A program made the translations under genes and the position numbers. A stretch of DNA of 64,000 nt from positions 1 to 64,000 of the forward strand of contig DASWOJ010000485.1 in assembly GCA_036398775.1 (NCBI GenBank). The letters are read 5' to 3'. Every line of letters starts with the position of its first letter. Within the stretch, counting starts at the first letter, position 1. Positions 60,328-64,000 of the stretch are shown piece after piece. A model generated the notes under the pieces. It saw only the letters and a program-made list of their open reading frames with translations, made no database searches and was not told where the DNA came from. Origin of the DNA: DASWOJ01 sp036398775 (lineage in GTDB: Bacteria > Pseudomonadota > Alphaproteobacteria > Acetobacterales > Acetobacteraceae).

Positions 60328-61989
60328 ATGCGCCCTTCGCCCAAGTTCCTCGATCTGCTCCGGCGCCAGGCGGGCGTACTTGAGAACCACGTCGTTGACG
60401 AGTTCCTGGCCGGGCGGCTCGGCCGGCGCGGCCTGCTGCGCGAGGGCGCGCGGTTCGGCGTGGCGGCGCCGCTGCTCGCCGGGCTGCTCGGGGCGGCAAG
60501 CCCGGTCGCGGCGCCGCTCGCCCGTGCCGCAGGCAAGAAGGACGCGACCATCCGCGTCGCTTCGCAGACGCCGGCCAGCGCCGTGGAGCCGGTGACGACG
60601 GCCAATTCAGGCGGGTTGATCCTGTTGCAGCAGACGGGCGAGTTCCTGGTCTATGACCAGTCGGACCTGATGCTGAAGCCGATGCTGGCGTTGTCCTGGA
60701 AATCGAACGAGGAGGGCAACGTCTGGACTTTCCAGCTGCGGCCCAACGTGAAGTTCCACAACGGGCACGTGATGAATGCTGATGACGTGGTCGCCACGAT
60801 GGATCGCCTGGCCGATCCGAAGAACGGCTCCAACGCGCTGTCGGCGTTCAAGGGCGTGCTGTCCAAGGGCGGCACGCGCAAGGTGGACGACCTGACCGTC
60901 GAATTCCATCTCGACGCACCGAACGGCAACTTCCCTTACATCGTCTCGACCGACAACTACAACGCGATCATACTGCCTGCCGATTATGCCGGAGACTTCG
61001 AGAAGACCTTCATCGGCACCGGACCGTTCAAGCTCGACCGCTACACGTCGAAAGTTGGCGTGAGCTTCGTGCGCAACGATGATTACTGGGGCGAGAAGGC
61101 GCTGCCTGCGCGGCTTGAGTTCACCTTCTACGCCGACCAGCAGCCGATGATCCTGGCGCTGCAGGGCGGGCAGGTGGACGTGATCCAGCAGATCTCGGTG
61201 CAGGGCGCGCAGGGAGTGCTGCACGATCCCGACGTCAACGTCATCAAGATCAAGTCCGCGGTGCACCGCGAGTTCCACCTTCGGAACGACACGCCCAACC
61301 TGTCGGACAAGCGCGTGCGGCAGGCAATCGCGCTGACGCTCGACCGCGACGCGATCGTGACCGGGTTGTTCCAGGGCCTCGCGGCACCCGGCAACGACTC
61401 GCCGTTCGCGCCGGTCTATCCCTCGACCGACAAGGCGGTTCCGCAGCGCAAGCGCGACATCGCGCAGGCCAAGAAGTTGATGGCCGAGGCGGGCCACGAA
61501 AAAGGCTTCGAGGCGACGCTGACCACCGAGCGCGTCATGGAGATGCCGGACTACGCGGTGCTGATCCAGAACGCGGTCGCCGCAATCGGCATCAAGCTCA
61601 CCCTCAAGATCGAGACTGACACCGCATATTACGGCAAGGCGCAGTACGGCCAGTCCGACTGGCTCGATTCCGAGATGGGCATCACCGATTACGGCCACCG
61701 CGGCGTGCCCAACGTGCTGCTCGGCGCGCCGCTGCTCAGCACCGGCGCCTGGAACGCCGCGCATTTCAAGAATGCCGATTACGACAAGCTGGTGGCGGGC
61801 TACATCGCCGCGACCGACCTTGGCATCCAGCGTGAGACGGCGGGCAAGATACAGCGCCTGCTGCTCGACGAGACCCCGGTCATCTACGCCTATTTCTATG
61901 ACTATCTCACGGCCACAGCGAAGGACGTGCAGGGGGTGCGCGTCAATCCGATCTCGCAGCTCTTCCTGGCCGGGACGACCATCGGCTGA
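60328..61989 (+). CDS. ABC transporter substrate-binding protein, peptide/opine family 5
   Basis: Periplasmic binding protein of 553 residues (SBP_bac_5). The N-terminus has a twin-arginine-like GRRGLLREGARFGVAAPLLAG signal, implying export by Tat. Body motifs include VWTFQLRPNVKFHNGHVMNADDVVATMDR, GTGPFKLDRYTSKVG and FVRNDDYWGEKALPA. The start at 60328 follows AAGGAA; upstream in-frame ATGs have no conserved sequence. It opens an operon with two permeases and at least one ATPase. By neighbours, the ligand may be an N-methylated amino acid or betaine-containing peptide. Confidence 0.92.
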   Translation: MRPSPKFLDLLRRQAGVLENHVVDEFLAGRLGRRGLLREGARFGVAAPLLAGLLGAASPVAAPLARAAGKKDATIRVASQTPASAVEPVTTANSGGLILLQQTGEFLVYDQSDLMLKPMLALSWKSNEEGNVWTFQLRPNVKFHNGHVMNADDVVATMDRLADPKNGSNALSAFKGVLSKGGTRKVDDLTVEFHLDAPNGNFPYIVSTDNYNAIILPADYAGDFEKTFIGTGPFKLDRYTSKVGVSFVRNDDYWGEKALPARLEFTFYADQQPMILALQGGQVDVIQQISVQGAQGVLHDPDVNVIKIKSAVHREFHLRNDTPNLSDKRVRQAIALTLDRDAIVTGLFQGLAAPGNDSPFAPVYPSTDKAVPQRKRDIAQAKKLMAEAGHEKGFEATLTTERVMEMPDYAVLIQNAVAAIGIKLTLKIETDTAYYGKAQYGQSDWLDSEMGITDYGHRGVPNVLLGAPLLSTGAWNAAHFKNADYDKLVAGYIAATDLGIQRETAGKIQRLLLDETPVIYAYFYDYLTATAKDVQGVRVNPISQLFLAGTTIG

Positions 61990-62004
61990 TGCGGGTCGTT
62001 TGAC

Positions 62005-62967
62005 ATGGCGGTGCGGCTGGGGCGGCAGGTCAGCCAGCGGCTCGCCCTCAGCGCGCTGACGCTGGTGCTGCTCAGCGTCATCGTCTTTGCCGGCGCGCAG
62101 GTGCTGCCGGGCGATGTCGGGCGATCCATCCTCGGCCCGCTCGCCTCGCCCGAGGCGGTGGCGGAGATCAACCACCAAATCGGCGCCGATCAGCCGCCAG
62201 TGCAGCAATACCTGTCCTGGATCGGCCATTTCCTCACTGGCGACATGGGCGCCTCCTTCGTGTTCCGCTCGCCCGTCGCCCCGTTCGTCGGCAATGCGCT
62301 GCTGAATTCGATGAAGCTGGCCGCCGTCGCCTTCGCCATCGTCGTTCCGCTCTCGATCGGCGCCGGCGTGTTCGCCGCGATGCATCCCGGGCGCTGGCAG
62401 GACCGGGTCATCAGCATCACCGGGCTGTCGCTGACAGTCGTGCCGGAGTTCGTTTCGTCCATCGCGCTGATTCTGATCTTCGGGGTCTGGCTGCGCTGGC
62501 TGCCGATCTCGGCGGCGACCCGGCCGGGGACGGACTGGCTGGAGCAGCTCCGGCACCTGATCCTGCCGGCGTTGCCGCTCGTGCTGGTGCTGTTCGGCTA
62601 CATCGCCCGCATGGCCCGCGCCGGCACGCTGGAAACGCTCGATTCCGATTATGTCCGCACGGCCGTGCTGAAGGGCTTGACCCGGCGGAAAGTGATCGTG
62701 CGGCACGTGCTCGGCAACGCGCTGCTGCCGACCATCACCGTGATCGCGAGCCAGATCGGCTACATGATCGGCGGCCTGGTCGTGGTGGAGTCGCTGTTCC
62801 GCTACCAAGGCATCGGCAGCCTCATCCTCACGGCGGCGCGCGGCAAGGACCTGCCGATGCTGGAGGCCGGCATCCTGACCGTCGGCACCATCTTCGTCGT
62901 CACCACGATGTTCGCCGACGCGCTCTATGTCGTGCTCAATCCACGCTTGCGGGATGCGGTCGCCTGA
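62005..62967 (+). CDS. ABC transporter permease, DppB-like
   Basis: Inner-membrane permease of 320 residues with about six membrane segments. Family opening RLALSALTLVLLSVIVFAGAQVLPGD; the EAA-type coupling segment DYVRTAVLKGLTRRKVIVRHVLGNALLP; and the C-terminal GGLVVVESLFRYQGIG. It forms the channel with the DppC-like gene that follows. The TGA overlaps the next ATG by one base. Confidence 0.93.
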   Translation: MAVRLGRQVSQRLALSALTLVLLSVIVFAGAQVLPGDVGRSILGPLASPEAVAEINHQIGADQPPVQQYLSWIGHFLTGDMGASFVFRSPVAPFVGNALLNSMKLAAVAFAIVVPLSIGAGVFAAMHPGRWQDRVISITGLSLTVVPEFVSSIALILIFGVWLRWLPISAATRPGTDWLEQLRHLILPALPLVLVLFGYIARMARAGTLETLDSDYVRTAVLKGLTRRKVIVRHVLGNALLPTITVIASQIGYMIGGLVVVESLFRYQGIGSLILTAARGKDLPMLEAGILTVGTIFVVTTMFADALYVVLNPRLRDAVA

Positions 62968-63854
62968 TGTCGGCGACTGCGCTCGACTCCCTGCCGATGA
63001 CCGACAGCCAGGCTGCTGCCGAGCCGGCGGTTGCCGTGCCGAGCCGGCTGCGCCTCGTGCTGCGCTCGCCGGTTTTCCTGGTGGGTGCCGTGGTGCTGCT
63101 GTTCTGGATCGGCTGCGCGCTGTTCGGCCCTTCGCTGGTGCCGTATCCGCCCTATGCCGACGACCTGCTGCATACGCTGGCGCCGCCATCGGCCGCCCAC
63201 TGGTTCGGCACCGACCAGCTTGGGCGGGACATCTTCTCGCGCGTCATCGTCGGCGCCCGGCCGATCCTCTCGGTCGCGCCCGCGGCGACGCTGCTTGCGA
63301 CCGTCGCGGGCGCCACGCTCGGCCTGCTCACCGGCTATGTCGGCGGTTGGCTCGACGCGGTGATCGGCCGGCTGATCGAGGTGCTGCTCGCGCTGCCGCT
63401 GATCGTCGTAGCACTGCTGGTCCTGGTGGCGCTCGGGCCGTCCTCGGTGACGGTGATCGCGGTCATCGGCGTCATCTTCACCCCCCTGATCGCCCGCACC
63501 GTCCGCGCCGCCGTGCTGGCCGAACGCTCGCATGACTACGTGGCGGCGGCGGAGCTGCGCGGCGAAGGCGCGCTGCACATCATGTTCGTGGAAATCCTGC
63601 CTAACGTGCTGCCGCCGATCCTGGTGGAGACCACGGTACGGCTGGGCTACGCCATCTTCACCGTCGCCTCGCTCAGCTTCCTCGGTTTCGGCATCCAGCC
63701 CCCCTCGGCCGATTGGGGCCTCGCGATCTCCGAGAATTACGGCATGATCACCGGCGGCTACTGGTGGACGGTGGCCTTTGCGGCGGGCGCCACCGCGTCG
63801 CTCGTGGTCGGCGTCAACCTCGTGGCCGACGGCATCCAGGCGGCGCTCGAATGA
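62967..63854 (+). CDS. ABC transporter permease, DppC-like
   Basis: A 295-residue permease with an N-terminal cytoplasmic stretch and about six membrane segments. It shows FGTDQLGRDIFSRVIVGARPIL, the DppC-family motif, and the coupling segment DYVAAAELRGEGALHIMFVEILPNVLPP. FTVASLSFLGFGIQPPSADWGLAI is the typical C-terminal part. It overlaps the ATPase gene by four bases (ATGA), so the importer genes are translationally coupled. Confidence 0.93.
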   Translation: MSATALDSLPMTDSQAAAEPAVAVPSRLRLVLRSPVFLVGAVVLLFWIGCALFGPSLVPYPPYADDLLHTLAPPSAAHWFGTDQLGRDIFSRVIVGARPILSVAPAATLLATVAGATLGLLTGYVGGWLDAVIGRLIEVLLALPLIVVALLVLVALGPSSVTVIAVIGVIFTPLIARTVRAAVLAERSHDYVAAAELRGEGALHIMFVEILPNVLPPILVETTVRLGYAIFTVASLSFLGFGIQPPSADWGLAISENYGMITGGYWWTVAFAAGATASLVVGVNLVADGIQAALE

Positions 63855-64000
63855 CCCCGGCCCTCGAACTGCGCGACCTGAGCGTCGGCTACCGTGCCCG
63901 GGGCGTGGAGCAGCTCGTATTGCGCAGCGTGTCGTTCAGCATTGCGCCGGGCGAGACGTTCGGCCTGGTCGGTGAGAGCGGTTGCGGCAAGTCCACCGCC
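63851..64000 (+). CDS. ABC transporter ATP-binding protein, DppD/OppD-like (partial)
   Basis: The first 50 codons of a gene cut by the window end. The ATG overlaps the preceding stop. TPALELRDLSVGYRARGVE is followed by SFSIAPGETFGLVGESGCGKST, with an intact Walker A. It is the ATPase of the preceding importer. The length and later motifs cannot be seen. Confidence 0.9.
   Translation, partial: MTPALELRDLSVGYRARGVEQLVLRSVSFSIAPGETFGLVGESGCGKSTA

Noticed and set aside
60607..63189. 860-codon minus-strand frame across the ABC transporter genes
   Set aside because: Antisense shadow with Arg/Asp/Gln-rich low-complexity content; the plus strand encodes recognisable binding protein and permeases.
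1..64000. CRISPR arrays, prophage, toxin-antitoxin or defence islands
   Set aside because: No regularly spaced direct repeats, no cas, integrase, phage structural or recognisable defence genes were seen anywhere in the window.

Overview
The window is very GC-rich, densely coded DNA that looks like an alphaproteobacterial chromosome. Gene content, a Zur-type operator of the alphaproteobacterial kind and the GC bias would fit an Acetobacteraceae member (Roseomonas-like). That placement is inference; no rRNA or marker gene is present to settle it. No phage, CRISPR array or plasmid gene was seen.

Region 1 (about 0.1-18.1 kb) is a surface-glycan locus. It holds a cupin protein, a methyltransferase, a family 2 glycosyltransferase, a 997-residue protein with two glycosyltransferase domains behind two unassigned repeats, the complete dTDP-L-rhamnose set rfbB-rfbA-rfbC-rfbD and another glycosyltransferase. 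After an Old Yellow Enzyme gene and a small disordered protein, a second run follows with 2-4 base overlaps or gaps: a CgeB-like glycosyltransferase, a DegT-type aminotransferase, a methyltransferase, a second DegT aminotransferase, a third DegT homologue with no lysine at all (a likely pseudoenzyme), and a WbqC-family protein. This looks like synthesis of a methylated, possibly N-modified, amino sugar.

Region 2 (18.1-30.0 kb) carries a DMT permease, the radical SAM/UdgX DNA-repair pair, a D-2-hydroxyacid dehydrogenase, znuA-znuC-znuB behind a Zur box, tonB, a DUF3140 protein, a diheme SoxA without other sox genes, a DUF3445 (HODM-type) haem protein and two tiny exported proteins.

Region 3 (30.4-46 kb) carries an acyl-CoA dehydrogenase with a partner kinase-like gene (ACAD10/11-like), an IS66 remnant next to an aldo/keto reductase and MFS exporter module, a branched-chain amino acid ABC transporter with a fused LivM-LivG, a PAS-GGDEF-EAL protein, a fluoroacetate-dehalogenase-like hydrolase, a flavin amine oxidase, folD and a YggT gene.

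Region 4 (46.7-56.1 kb) has tRNA-Ala(CGC), a DUF808 membrane protein, an FdhF/YdeP-type molybdoenzyme, an alpha/beta hydrolase, a small lipoprotein, nudC, a glutathione transferase, and a LysR regulator divergent from an aldo/keto reductase. Region 5 (56.3 kb to the right edge) is a catabolic cluster: a PLP gamma-lyase, a sarcosine-oxidase-like flavoprotein, a decayed LysR remnant, a Rieske N-demethylase-type oxygenase, and a peptide/opine-type ABC transporter cut by the window end. It probably imports and demethylates an N-methylated amino acid or betaine.

Repeats: four 144-149 bp elements made of two inverted 35-base GC-rich REP arms (REPIN-like) lie in intergenic gaps. One supplies the last codons and stop of znuB, and two sit inside the liv operon. 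A second palindromic family (TAGGGCGG...CCGCC) occurs near soxA and between the amine oxidase gene and folD.
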